A DNA stretch of 64,000 nt from assembly GCF_002483225.1 (NCBI RefSeq), contig NZ_DLHL01000055.1, positions 62,001 to 126,000 of the forward strand. Direction: 5' to 3'. Source of the stretch: Gemmatimonas sp. UBA7669. GTDB lineage: Bacteria > Gemmatimonadota > Gemmatimonadetes > Gemmatimonadales > Gemmatimonadaceae. The notes under the pieces were generated by a model. It had not been told where the DNA came from and searched no databases. It worked only from the letters and a program-made list of their open reading frames with translations. The translations under genes and the position numbers were made by a program. This document shows positions 32,552 through 41,915 of this stretch, one piece after another (the stretch's first letter is position 1; every line of letters starts with the position of its first letter).

Positions 32552-35056
32552 TCACGCCACTTCCGCCACCTCGGCCGCGTCCTCCGGCGAGGGCACATCC
32601 CACTCGTTGCCGCACTTGATGCACTTGCGGAAGGCCCCACGCGTCTTGTTGGACTTGGCCTCGGCCCCCAGGTAGTTGCACTCGGGGCAGGTGTCCGCCA
32701 CGGGCTTGTCCCACACCACAAAGTCGCAGTTGGGATAGTTCTCGCAGCCGTAGAAGGCCTTGCCGCGCTTCTTGCTGCGCCGCTCGGCAATCTCGCCGCC
32801 ATCCTTGGGACACATGATGCCGGTGGGCATGCTGCGCGTACCGCGGCACTTCGGGAACTTGCTGCAGCCGAGGAAGTCGCCCGAGCGCCCATGACGCACC
32901 ACCATGGGCGCGCCGCACTCCTGGCAGAGATACTTGGTCAGCTCCGCCGGCTTTTTCTCGCCCTTGATGGGGCGCGTGTACTTGCAGGCCTTGGGGTGAT
33001 TCTCGCAGGCCACGAAGGGCCCGAAGAAACCGCCCTTGGCCACGAGCTTGCCACCGCACTCCGGACACTTTTCCTTGGCGAGTCCGGAGAGGTCGTAGGC
33101 CTCGCCAATGAGTGCGTCGAGGTCGTTGTCGTTGAGTGTGCGCTGGAAGGGCGTCCAGAAATCGCCCAGCGCGTGCACCCAATCGATCTCGCCGTCGGCA
33201 ATCTTGTCGAGCTCCTCCTCCATCTGCGCGGTGAAGCCCACGTTGAAAATGTCGGGGAACTTCTTGACCATCACCTTCTCGACGGTCTCGCCGAGCTCGG
33301 TGGGGAAGAAGCGCCGCTGGTCCTTGGACACATAGCGTCGCTCCTCGAGCACCGAGATGATGGAGGAGTAGGTGGACGGACGGCCGATGCCCAGTCGCTC
33401 GAGTTCCTTGACGAGCGAGGCTTCAGAGAAGCGCGGCGGCGGCTCGGTGAAGTGCTGCGACGAGGTGATGGCCTTGACCGGCACCTTTTCGTCGACGTCG
33501 AGCACCGGCAGCGCCTGTTCGTCTTCGAGAGCCTTGGCGTCTCCCTCTTCACGCGCCTCGCGATAGAGCGCGAGGAAGCCCTGGAACTTGATCACCGAGC
33601 CCGTGGCGCGGAACAGGTACTGGCGGCCACCGGCGGGCACGTCGAAGTCCACCGTGGTGGTGTCGAACACCGCCGGCGCCATCTGCGAGGCCATGAAGCG
33701 CTGCCAGATGAGCTGATAGAGCTTGAACTGGTCGGCCGTGAGGAACTTCTGCACCGACTCGGGACGACGCGAGGGATCGGTGGGGCGCACGCCCTCGTGG
33801 GCGTCCTGCGCGTTCGACTTGGCGCTGGGATAGAGCTGCGCCGTGGGCGCGAGGTGATCGTCGCCGAACTGTGCCCGCAGCGACTCGCGCGCCGCATTGG
33901 CCGCGTCCTCACTTACACGCGTGGAGTCGGTACGCATGTAGGTAATGAGACCCGTGGCGCCGTCGATGCCGATGTCGATGCCTTCGTACAGATCCTGCGC
34001 CAGGCGCATGGTGCGCTTGGAGCCGAAGTTCAGCTTCTTGGCGGCTTCCTGCTGCAGCGTGGACGTGGTGAACGGTGCCGCCGGATTCTTGCGCCGCTCG
34101 CGGCGCTTGACCTCGGTGACGACGAGTTCCTTGCGTCCCTTGAGGTCGGCGAGAATGCGATCGGCTTCGCTGCCGTTGGAGATCTCCGGCTTCTTGCCAT
34201 CGATCTGATGCAGCTTGGCCGTGAAGGGCTGCTGCCCCTTCTGCAGGTCGGCGGCCACGCTCCAGTACTCGACGGGCGTGAACGCGCGAATTTCGCGCTC
34301 CCGCTCGACGATGAGCCGCAGCGCGACCGTTTGCACACGGCCGGCGCTAAGCCCCTTCTTGACGGTCTTCCAGAGCACCGGACTGGCCTTGTAGCCCACG
34401 AGGCGATCGAGCACGCGGCGGGCCTGCTGGGCCTCCACCTTGCGGGTGTCGATGTCGATGGGCTTGGCCAGCGAGCGAATGACCGCGTCCTTGGTGACCT
34501 CGTGGAACATCACACGACGGATGGGCGCGGACACCGCGTGGCGCTTCGGCTGCGTGAGATACTGCTCCACGTGCCAGCCGATGGCCTCCCCTTCGCGATC
34601 AGGGTCGGTGGCGATGAAGATCTCGCGGGCGCCCTTCGCCAGCTTCTTGAGGTCGGTGAGGATGTCCTCCTTGCCCTCGATCGTCACGTACTCGGGCGCA
34701 AAGCCCTTGTCGATGTCGATGCCGAGCTTCTTGGCCGGCAGGTCGCGGACATGGCCCACCGTGGCGCGCACGGTGTAGCCGCGCCCCAGATACTTGCCGA
34801 TGTTCTTGGCCTTGGTGGGCGACTCGACGATGACCAGCGCGGTTCCACCAGCGGGCGCCGGTTCAAGATCCTCCGGTTCCTCGACGGCGGCGCTGCGACG
34901 GGCAGCCGCCTTCTTGGCCACCGCTTTGCTCGCGCTGGTCTTTTTGGCTGCGGCTTTTTTGGCGGCCTTGCGGGCAGGCGCGGCAGCCGATGACACCGGC
35001 GCCGCGGCCTTTACCGTTTTGGCGGCCTTCTTGGGTGCTGCCTTCTTTGCTGGCAT
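32552..35056 (-). CDS. topA: DNA topoisomerase I with histone-like N-terminal tail and zinc ribbons
   Basis: 834 residues; relaxes negative supercoils through a 5'-phosphotyrosine. The first 70 residues are a Lys/Ala-rich tail (PAKKAAPKKAAKTVKAA style) before the Toprim domain (ALVIVESPTKAKNIGKYLG; ATDPDREGEAIGWHVEQYL). The active-site Tyr lies in GLITYMRTDSTRVSE. HEGVRPTDPSRRPE and SYSSII-type GRPSTYSSIISVLEERRYV segments are typical. The C-terminus has about four Cys4 zinc ribbons, each starting CPECGG/CQECG/CPKDGG/CPEC and recognisable by paired Cys-x2-Cys. Similar basic tails are C-terminal in mycobacterial enzymes, so an N-terminal one is unusual. Confidence 0.97.
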   Translation of the reverse strand: MPAKKAAPKKAAKTVKAAAPVSSAAAPARKAAKKAAAKKTSASKAVAKKAAARRSAAVEEPEDLEPAPAGGTALVIVESPTKAKNIGKYLGRGYTVRATVGHVRDLPAKKLGIDIDKGFAPEYVTIEGKEDILTDLKKLAKGAREIFIATDPDREGEAIGWHVEQYLTQPKRHAVSAPIRRVMFHEVTKDAVIRSLAKPIDIDTRKVEAQQARRVLDRLVGYKASPVLWKTVKKGLSAGRVQTVALRLIVEREREIRAFTPVEYWSVAADLQKGQQPFTAKLHQIDGKKPEISNGSEADRILADLKGRKELVVTEVKRRERRKNPAAPFTTSTLQQEAAKKLNFGSKRTMRLAQDLYEGIDIGIDGATGLITYMRTDSTRVSEDAANAARESLRAQFGDDHLAPTAQLYPSAKSNAQDAHEGVRPTDPSRRPESVQKFLTADQFKLYQLIWQRFMASQMAPAVFDTTTVDFDVPAGGRQYLFRATGSVIKFQGFLALYREAREEGDAKALEDEQALPVLDVDEKVPVKAITSSQHFTEPPPRFSEASLVKELERLGIGRPSTYSSIISVLEERRYVSKDQRRFFPTELGETVEKVMVKKFPDIFNVGFTAQMEEELDKIADGEIDWVHALGDFWTPFQRTLNDNDLDALIGEAYDLSGLAKEKCPECGGKLVAKGGFFGPFVACENHPKACKYTRPIKGEKKPAELTKYLCQECGAPMVVRHGRSGDFLGCSKFPKCRGTRSMPTGIMCPKDGGEIAERRSKKRGKAFYGCENYPNCDFVVWDKPVADTCPECNYLGAEAKSNKTRGAFRKCIKCGNEWDVPSPEDAAEVAEVA

Positions 35057-35060
35057 CAGT

Positions 35061-35489
35061 TCAGTGAATCAGGGGACGCTCGCCGCCCACGGCGCCATCG
35101 TCGAACCCGCTCTGTTCCGCGACTGCGCGGATTTCAGCGAGCCCGATGCGACCATCCACATGGACGAGCGCACGCTCCACAAGTTGCTCGAAGTCGGTTT
35201 GGTTCACGGTCCCCGAGGCGTGCATGAGAACAAGGTAGCCCCAGGCTTCAGCCGTGAACCGGCCGCGCTCATGTGGGCCTTGTACCCGCAACGGGACGTT
35301 CCGCGTTCCGGCCGTGTCGACCCAGCTCCGGGACGACACAGTATCGCGATACAGTAAAGAAAGAATCTCACCAATCTGACGACGGTCGTATCCTTGCGAC
35401 GACAGGTAGGCTTCCACCTCCACGATATCCGTGTCGGCGGCAAAGCGCTCCCGTAGTTCGGCTACAACCGGTGTCCAGCGTTCGTCCAT
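35061..35489 (-). CDS. Smg/DUF494 family protein
   Basis: 142 residues. Sequence features match the Smg family (DUF494): ADTDIVEVEAYLSSQGYDRR near the N-terminus, RFTAEAWGYLVLMHASGTVN in the middle and QLVERALVHVDGRIGLAEIR near the end. In Proteobacteria smg often lies beside dprA and topoisomerase-related genes, so the position directly before topA supports the call. Function is unknown. It has no signal peptide or membrane segment. It is four bases from both topA and aroK. Confidence 0.82.
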   Translation of the reverse strand: MDERWTPVVAELRERFAADTDIVEVEAYLSSQGYDRRQIGEILSLLYRDTVSSRSWVDTAGTRNVPLRVQGPHERGRFTAEAWGYLVLMHASGTVNQTDFEQLVERALVHVDGRIGLAEIRAVAEQSGFDDGAVGGERPLIH

Positions 35490-35492
35490 TTC

Positions 35493-36050
35493 CTAACCTA
35501 TCCTCGGCGTCCCATCGCGGGCAAGCGCTTGGACGGTTTCCATAACTTGTTGCTGTGAAAGAGTTTCCACGTTTACCTCCAGATCAGCCTGCGCATAAAG
35601 CGGACCGCGGGCCTCCCAAAGGGCCTGCATTTTTATGGCTGGGTCCGCTTGCTGCAGCAGTGGCCGGACCACCCGGGATCGCGACAATCGACGGACGGCT
35701 TCGGCCGGACTGATTCGCAGATGAATGATGCGGCCTGGCGGCCTCAGCAGTTCCATGACGCCCGGATTGGTTACCCAGCCGCCGCCAGGAGCCAGCACCA
35801 TGGGCGGCGCGGCCGCCAGTTCGCGGGTCAGGTCCACCTCGAGCTCCCGAAAGGCCGGTTCGCCCCGCTCGGCAAAAAAGCGCGCCACCGACATGCCCAC
35901 CCGCCGCTCGATTTCCACGTCGTAGTCGAGAAAGGGGCGCCCAAGCCGCTTGGCCACCGTCCGGCCCACTGTGGACTTGCCCGAGCCCGGCAGACCGACG
36001 AGCACCAGATGCCCGTCGATCTGCGCGCCCTCAGCGTTCCACGCGTTCAT
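35493..36050 (-). CDS. aroK: Shikimate kinase
   Basis: Phosphorylates shikimate in chorismate synthesis. 185 residues. P-loop LVLVGLPGSGKSTVGRTVAK, the shikimate-binding DYDVEIERRVGMSVARFFAE with the following GEPAFRELE, and GGGWVTNPGVMELL are all canonical. The ATG at 36050 overlaps the aroC end by 20 bases; longer starts would overlap it further. Gene order aroC-aroK is a common chorismate pairing. Confidence 0.93.
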   Translation of the reverse strand: MNAWNAEGAQIDGHLVLVGLPGSGKSTVGRTVAKRLGRPFLDYDVEIERRVGMSVARFFAERGEPAFRELEVDLTRELAAAPPMVLAPGGGWVTNPGVMELLRPPGRIIHLRISPAEAVRRLSRSRVVRPLLQQADPAIKMQALWEARGPLYAQADLEVNVETLSQQQVMETVQALARDGTPRIG

Positions 36051-37230
36051 CGAGCCGAGCCAGATAGGCCTCGAGATTGCGCTGCACCTCGGCCAGCGAA
36101 TCGCCGCCAACTTTTTCGAGCAGGGCATCGGCCAGCACAAAGGCTGCCATGGCCTCGGCAATGACCCCCATGGCCGGCACCGCCGTGACATCACTGCGCT
36201 CCGCGACGGCCTGTGCCGCCTGCCCCGTGGCCACGTCCACCGTGCCCAGAGGGCGCATGAGGGTGGAAATGGGCTTCATGGCCACGCGGACGACAAGATC
36301 CTCGCCGGTGCTCATGCCGCCCTCGGTGCCACCTGCGCGATTGCTGGCGCGGCGTACGTGGCCGGCCCGTGTACGGCCCGGGGCGGCCTCGATCTCGTCA
36401 TGCACCTCAGCACCCGTCCGACGGGCCGTTTCGAAGCCCAGGCCGATCTCCACGCCCTTCACGGCCGGTATGGACAGCATGGCCTGCCCCAGTCGGCCGT
36501 CCAGGCGACGGTCCCAGGACACATGCGAGCCCAGGCCAACTGGCAGACCACTTACCACCACCTCGCAGATGCCCCCCAGCGTATTGCCCTCCTTCTTGGC
36601 GGCGTCGATGCGGGCGATCATCTGCGCTTCCGCCTCGGGGTCGAGCGTACGCAGCGGCGACGCATCAGCGGCCGCGTTCAGATCCGCCGGCATGTCGGTC
36701 GGACGACGCGCATCGATGCCGCCGAGATGCACGAGGTGAGAGCCGATGCTCACCCCGACTTCGCGCAGCAGCACGCGGCAGAGGGCCCCCGCGGCCACCC
36801 GGGCCGTGGTCTCGCGTGCCGAGGCGCGCTCGAGAATGTCACGCGCGTCCTGCCGGTCGTACTTGAGCAGACCGGTGAGATCGGCGTGACCGGGTCGGAC
36901 GCGTGTCACATGGCGCTTGCGTGGGCCCTCGGCGTCGCCCTCTCGCGGGGCGGGGTCCATGATCTCCTGCCAGTTGCGCCAGTCGGTATTGCGAATGAGC
37001 ATGGCGACCGGCGAGCCGAGGGTCTCTCCGGCACGCACACCCGAGAGGAACTCGATGCGATCGGTTTCGATCTGCATGCGGCGCCCGCGACCGTACCCCT
37101 GCTGCCGTCGGGCAAGCTGAGTGTCGATGTCGGCAGCAAGTACAGGCACGCCGGCTGGCATGCCCTCGAGCACGGAAACAAGCGCGGGGCCGTGGGATTC
37201 CCCGGCGGTGGTGAAGCGAAGCGAGGCCAT
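36031..37230 (-). CDS. aroC: Chorismate synthase
   Basis: Last enzyme of the shikimate pathway; needs reduced FMN. 399 residues. FTTAGESHGPALVSVLEGMP, RRQQGYGRGRRMQIETD, RPGHADLTGLLKY, ARETTARVAAGALCRVLL, and SNRAGGTEGGMSTGEDLVVR are diagnostic. The last codons overlap aroK. It begins after an intrinsic terminator that ends the pilus transcription unit, so it probably has its own promoter in the short gap 37231-37256, or relies on read-through. Confidence 0.97.
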   Translation of the reverse strand: MASLRFTTAGESHGPALVSVLEGMPAGVPVLAADIDTQLARRQQGYGRGRRMQIETDRIEFLSGVRAGETLGSPVAMLIRNTDWRNWQEIMDPAPREGDAEGPRKRHVTRVRPGHADLTGLLKYDRQDARDILERASARETTARVAAGALCRVLLREVGVSIGSHLVHLGGIDARRPTDMPADLNAAADASPLRTLDPEAEAQMIARIDAAKKEGNTLGGICEVVVSGLPVGLGSHVSWDRRLDGRLGQAMLSIPAVKGVEIGLGFETARRTGAEVHDEIEAAPGRTRAGHVRRASNRAGGTEGGMSTGEDLVVRVAMKPISTLMRPLGTVDVATGQAAQAVAERSDVTAVPAMGVIAEAMAAFVLADALLEKVGGDSLAEVQRNLEAYLARLDERVER

Positions 37231-37256
37231 GTCGCAACGTAGGCAGACAGGGCCTC

Positions 37257-37293
37257 AAAAGAAAAGACAGGCGACCCGGGGGGACCGCCTGCC
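37257..37293 (-). terminator. Intrinsic terminator ending the pilus-lipoprotein transcription unit
   Basis: On the minus strand a GC-rich stem (GGCAGGCGGTCC with GGGTCGCCTGTC, allowing wobbles) is followed directly by TTTTCTTTT. It begins 27 bases past the lipoprotein stop and precedes aroC. Confidence 0.82.
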
Positions 37294-37319
37294 TTTTCCT
37301 CCCCCACTCCGCCCCGCCC

Positions 37320-39728
37320 TTACAGGCAGGTGGTCGTGAAGTTGTCGCCGAGGGAGACGAGCGTCACCCCGCGGACGGTGGCGCCGACCAGCACGAGCTG
37401 GCCATTGGGGCGCACCGTGGACTTGATGGGACCGATGATCGGATCCCGGATGGGCACCTGCGCGATGCGGCGATAGCAGTAGGTATCGTACACATCGATG
37501 ACCGGCTCACTGGAGGCCACGAAGGCCAGACGGGTGCGGAGCGGCGTGGAATTCGCACCGCGATTGAGCGGATGGAAGTCGAGGCCACCCGTGCTCGCCC
37601 GTGACTGCAGGATGCCCTGCAGGCGCAGTGTGCGATCGAAGAGATACGTGGAGTCGCCCTTCACCGCATTCAGTTCGCCATCGAAGTTGATGCCGACGCC
37701 TTGGACGCGGGCGAAGGTGTTGGCGATGAAGTCGGTCACGTCGAGCGGCCGCGAGATGCCGCGGTCGATGACGGGGATGGGCGGCGTGGGGTCGAGACCC
37801 ATCGTCGCGTCGTAGGTCATGGCGCGGCTGCCCAACACCGGCCCGCCCTCACCGAACACGGCGCGGCGGAAGTTGCCCGAGTTGCGCGTGAAGGTGGTGT
37901 CGCGGAAGGCCAGCTGATCGATGCGCACGACGATGGAGAAGTCGAAGGCACTGCCATCGGCACGCTGGACGCGCTGCTTGTACGGCACCAGCAGCGAGTC
38001 ACTCCCAACGCCGCCGGCGGCGAAGCGCTCCACTTCGAGCGTGTCCGCGCGGCCTTCGCTCGTGCCCATGGCCTGCTCGAAGAAGAAGTGCGACGAGGCC
38101 TTGTTCAGGTTCTCCCAGCGCAGGGTGCCCTGATTCGGGAAGGGCCGCGACTGACCGGGCGTTGGCGTGGTGGAGTACGCCAGGATCACGTCGCCGCAGG
38201 GGCTGCCTGGTGCAGTACCACCATTGCACGTCGCCGCCAGATACTGCGGGCGATCGGAGAAGTCGTACACCGTGCGCTGCGTGATCAGCTGATCGGTGGT
38301 GGCCGAGCGGATGGTGGTGATGCTGTACGCGATCAGGTTGGGCAGCGGATAGCGATAGACTTCGCGTCCCGTGTTGCCCGCGTTGAGATTCACGTAGCTG
38401 ACGTTCGTACCACCCGAGTTGGCCACGAGGATGGTGTCACCCATCACGCCGTCGCGATTGCGCGGCCACGCGGCCAGGCCCCAGGGACGCGAGCCCACGA
38501 TGACCGGCGACAGGAAGGTGGAGTCCGCGAGGTTGTACACCTCGAGCACATTGCGCTCGATGTTGGACAGGTAGAGACGGTCGGTGCGCGGCACATAGAG
38601 CGCGTCGGCAATCTGTCCACCCGCCGGCAGCGGATTGGTATAGCCGGCCACGACCTGCACCGTGTCGCTGCGCTGACCACCCGACGGGAAGCGCGCCACA
38701 TCGCGGCGGCCGTTGGCGTTGCGGGCGAAGCCCGCCACCGTGACCTGCGTGGGGAACACGTTCACCGGGATGCGGGTGCGGAAGGTGCGCACCAGCGTGG
38801 TGAAGGCGCCGTTGCTGGACACGGAGTCGGCTGTCACGAGTTGCCCCGTGAGCGTGCGGACTTCGTAGCCGAGCGTGGTGATGCCCACCGGATCGGTGGC
38901 TTCCACGAATACGGTGTCGGTGATTTCCACGCGGCCTGAGACGCCGGTCCGCACCACGGGCACGGTGTTGGCGTTGGCCGGGCTCTTCACTGCGTACGAC
39001 ACCGGGTTGCCCAGCACCCGCTGATTGAGCGAATCGGTGATGAAGGGCGTGACCTGGATGGTCGCGCCACGCACCGAGTCGGGCAACACCAGCGTGTCGA
39101 GCACCGAGATGGAATCGCGGAGCGGCGAGGTGTAGCTGACGGAATCCTGAACGACGAAGGCGCCGGCAATCTGATAGCCCAGCGTGCGCACCTTGTAGCG
39201 CGCCTTGCCGGACAGCGAAAGCACCACGGCCTTTCCGCTCACCACCGGCGAACCGGCGGTGGGACTGGTGATAAGGGCCTGCGGCGGCTCGAGGTTGCCG
39301 ACGGTGAGGGCCACACGGGCCGTATCCGACGCGTTGCCTGCGCCATCGACGGCCAGTGCACGCGCCGTCACCGTCGCCCCGATGGGCGCGTTGGACGGGA
39401 CGCGCACGTTCACGTTGATGGTGAGCGTGGTGACCGCGCTCGTCATGACCGTGTCGTACTCGGCCGTCACACCACCAGTGAGCAGCAGGCGGACGCGCTT
39501 CAGTCCGATGTTGTCAGTGGCGTTGATGGTGACCGCCAACAGGGAGTCGGCGGTGGGATTGCCCTTGGCCATCTGCACCCGCGGCTTGATTTCGTCGCGG
39601 AAGGGCGGATCGATTACTTCGTCACCGTCGCAGGCACTCAACAGCGCGGACGTCGCGAGGACGGCCAGGCCGAGCAGCCGGCGGGGTGTGGGGCGCGCGT
39701 GGGCGCCCCGGGGCGAATGTGCGGGCAT
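37320..39728 (-). CDS. Large lipoprotein with Ig-like and propeller-like regions, downstream of pilQ
   Basis: 802 residues. The signal ends in a lipobox (LATSALLSACDGDE). Residues 45-360 contain repeated Ig/cadherin-like beta modules (DSLLAVTINATDNIGLKRVR; VTARALAVDGAGNASDTARV; DTVFVEATDPVGITTLGYEV). Residues 385-800 look like a propeller with YVPRTDRLYLSNIERNVLEV, RPWGLAAWPRNRDG, and the ending LVLVGATVRGVTLVSLGDNF. The ATG at 39728 is preferred to a TTG at 39737 because GAGGA lies 10 bases upstream of it. It is 21 bases after pilQ and before the terminator, so it is the last gene of the pilM-Q unit. A surface or secretin-associated role is inference from position; I do not recognise a named family. 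Confidence 0.78.
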   Translation of the reverse strand: MPAHSPRGAHARPTPRRLLGLAVLATSALLSACDGDEVIDPPFRDEIKPRVQMAKGNPTADSLLAVTINATDNIGLKRVRLLLTGGVTAEYDTVMTSAVTTLTINVNVRVPSNAPIGATVTARALAVDGAGNASDTARVALTVGNLEPPQALITSPTAGSPVVSGKAVVLSLSGKARYKVRTLGYQIAGAFVVQDSVSYTSPLRDSISVLDTLVLPDSVRGATIQVTPFITDSLNQRVLGNPVSYAVKSPANANTVPVVRTGVSGRVEITDTVFVEATDPVGITTLGYEVRTLTGQLVTADSVSSNGAFTTLVRTFRTRIPVNVFPTQVTVAGFARNANGRRDVARFPSGGQRSDTVQVVAGYTNPLPAGGQIADALYVPRTDRLYLSNIERNVLEVYNLADSTFLSPVIVGSRPWGLAAWPRNRDGVMGDTILVANSGGTNVSYVNLNAGNTGREVYRYPLPNLIAYSITTIRSATTDQLITQRTVYDFSDRPQYLAATCNGGTAPGSPCGDVILAYSTTPTPGQSRPFPNQGTLRWENLNKASSHFFFEQAMGTSEGRADTLEVERFAAGGVGSDSLLVPYKQRVQRADGSAFDFSIVVRIDQLAFRDTTFTRNSGNFRRAVFGEGGPVLGSRAMTYDATMGLDPTPPIPVIDRGISRPLDVTDFIANTFARVQGVGINFDGELNAVKGDSTYLFDRTLRLQGILQSRASTGGLDFHPLNRGANSTPLRTRLAFVASSEPVIDVYDTYCYRRIAQVPIRDPIIGPIKSTVRPNGQLVLVGATVRGVTLVSLGDNFTTTCL

Positions 39729-39749
39729 GGGATTCAAGTCCTCGTCGCG

Positions 39750-41915
39750 TCAGCGGCCCGGCGGCGGCGAAATGCCTTCGTCGAGAATGTGCGGCGTGAC
39801 CAGGATGAGCAGGTCGCGCTTGGTTTCATTCTTGGTGTTCTGCGAGAACAGGCGACCGATGAACGGCAGGTTCATGAGCACCGGGATGCCGCTGCGGAAG
39901 CGCGTCGTCTCGGTGACCGTGAGGCCGCCGATGACCGCGGCCTCGCCGTCGGCCACCAGCACCTGCGACTCGGCGCGCTGGCGGTTGAAGATCACGCCCA
40001 CATCGGTGGCGGCGAGTTCAGCGCTCGAGTTCTCGGCCTTGATGTTGAGCATCACCATCTTGTTGTTGGTGATCTGCGGCGTGACCGAGAGCTTGATGCC
40101 GGCTTCTTCCTTGGAGACCGCGGCGCGGGGGAAGAAGGCCGCCGCATTCGGCGCCTGGCCGCCGGCACCGCCACCACCACCCTGACCACCCTGCGCACCC
40201 TGACCACCGGCGTCGATGACGCGGATGGGAATCTCCTGACCGACGAAGATCTCGGCGCTGCGATTGTTGAGGATGGTGATGCTGGGCTCCGACTGCACAT
40301 CAGCCAGCGATGAGGTCTGGAGCGCGTTGAGGAAGGCCGTCAGCTGATAGCGACCCAGCGCGGTGCTGTAGATCAGGTTGAGCGCGTTCGGCTTGATGGC
40401 GTTGTTGGCGTTCGCGATACCGGCGATGGCATTGCCACCGAGGTTGATGCGCGCCGGGCCCTGGAAGGGTGTGCCGCCGCCCATGGCATCGGGCACTCCA
40501 TCACCATCGGTGTCGACGGGCGAGAGCGTGTTCGGATCGGTGCGCGGCACCAGCTGCTGGAAGAACTGCTTGTTGCCGGTACCCAGATCGTAGGCCAGGC
40601 CGATGTCCTGGATGCCCGTGCGATTCACGAACACGATCTTGGCCTTGATAGCTACCTGCGGCGTGCGGATATCGAGCTGCTGAATGCGGGCCACGATTTC
40701 CGGCAGACGCGACGGCACTTCGGTGATGATCAGCTTGTTGGTGGCGCTGTCGGCGGCCACTGAGCCGCGTACCACGCAGCCCTGACCACCCTGCTGCTGG
40801 CCGGCCTGTCCGCCCATCTGTCCGCCCTGCATGGGGAGACCCATCTGCTGACCAGTCTGCGCCGTGGAGATCTGCGAGCAATCGCGGGCCAGCAGCGCCG
40901 ACACGGTGTTTCGCAGCGTGGCCGCCTTGGCGTAGTTGATGTCGACGATCTGCGTGACGAGCGGCTCAAGCGCCTGATTGGTGGCGAGACGCTGGTAGCT
41001 GTCCACCGTAATGATGCCGCTGGCGTCTTCAGTGGCGGCCAGACCCTGCGACTGCAGGATGGCCTGAAGGGCCACATCCCAGGGCTTGTCGGCGATGTCG
41101 GCCGTGACCAGGCCGTCGACGTCCTTGCCCACCACGATGGTGCGGCCGGAGAAGGTCGCGAAGGCCGCGATCACGTCGCGGATGTTCGTGCCATCGTAGC
41201 TGACGGTGATGCGCGGCTTCTGCGGCTGACGGCGCGCGGCGGCCACGGTTTCGGTCGTGGCGAGCGTGCGGGGAGTGAGCGGGGAGTTGTCGGCAGCGAC
41301 CGTGGAAACAGCGGCAGCCGTGGGCTCGGGAGCCGTTGTAGCGGAAGCCTCAACAGCAGCAGCCTTGACCGCGGTGGTCTCGGCGGGTGCGGCCGTGTTC
41401 AGTTCCAGCTTGCCGGCAGCCACCGCCGTGGTGGTGGCACCGGTGAAGTTCTTGGAGCCCCAGCGCGCGAACTGCGCCACCGGTGCATCGACCAGCAGGC
41501 GCACGATGTCGCCGTCCCGCTCGATGACGTAAGAGTGCGTCTGATCGAGATCGATGACGATGCGCACCGTATCGGCGCGGTACTGCGAGAGGCGCACGTT
41601 GCGCACGGCGCCGCGAGCCTTGCCGTCATAGTTGGACGGAATGGCGAGGCTGGCCCCACCCAAGTCGACTACAATGCGCGACGGATTGTCGAGCGTGAAA
41701 TGCGCGAGGCTGACCCCGGCGTCGACAGCCAGCGCCACCACGGCGCCGCCTTCGGACGGCGCCACTTCGATGGCGCGCACGCGGCCACGGACCGCATTGT
41801 CAGGTGTGGTGGCCACAGGGGCCGGAGATACGGTGCGCGCCAGGGGTGCGGTGGGCACCGGAGCGCCGTGCACCAGGAGCGCGGTCATCACCGCAACGGT
41901 CGTCGGTCCCATCAT
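39750..41915 (-). CDS. pilQ: Type IV pilus secretin PilQ
   Basis: Outer-membrane pore through which the pilus exits. 721 residues. After the signal come AMIN domains (LAHFTLDNPSRIVVDLGGAS; DTVRIVIDLDQTHSYVIERD), an Ala/Thr-rich linker, an STN-like domain (NIRDVIAAFATFSGRTIVVG), N1-type secretin domains (VVRGSVAADSATNKLIITEV), and the secretin core (YSTALGRYQLTAFLNALQTS; EIFVGQEIPIRVIDAGGQG; VNLPFIG-type VLMNLPFIGRLFSQNTKNET). Two Gly/Gln-rich low-complexity loops lie in the core. The start overlaps the pilP stop. Confidence 0.95.
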   Translation of the reverse strand: MMGPTTVAVMTALLVHGAPVPTAPLARTVSPAPVATTPDNAVRGRVRAIEVAPSEGGAVVALAVDAGVSLAHFTLDNPSRIVVDLGGASLAIPSNYDGKARGAVRNVRLSQYRADTVRIVIDLDQTHSYVIERDGDIVRLLVDAPVAQFARWGSKNFTGATTTAVAAGKLELNTAAPAETTAVKAAAVEASATTAPEPTAAAVSTVAADNSPLTPRTLATTETVAAARRQPQKPRITVSYDGTNIRDVIAAFATFSGRTIVVGKDVDGLVTADIADKPWDVALQAILQSQGLAATEDASGIITVDSYQRLATNQALEPLVTQIVDINYAKAATLRNTVSALLARDCSQISTAQTGQQMGLPMQGGQMGGQAGQQQGGQGCVVRGSVAADSATNKLIITEVPSRLPEIVARIQQLDIRTPQVAIKAKIVFVNRTGIQDIGLAYDLGTGNKQFFQQLVPRTDPNTLSPVDTDGDGVPDAMGGGTPFQGPARINLGGNAIAGIANANNAIKPNALNLIYSTALGRYQLTAFLNALQTSSLADVQSEPSITILNNRSAEIFVGQEIPIRVIDAGGQGAQGGQGGGGGAGGQAPNAAAFFPRAAVSKEEAGIKLSVTPQITNNKMVMLNIKAENSSAELAATDVGVIFNRQRAESQVLVADGEAAVIGGLTVTETTRFRSGIPVLMNLPFIGRLFSQNTKNETKRDLLILVTPHILDEGISPPPGR

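Noticed and set aside
32537..34993. Open frame of 818 codons on the plus strand
   Set aside because: Entirely antisense to topA. Composition (Leu/His/Arg-rich) is that of a reverse-complement shadow.
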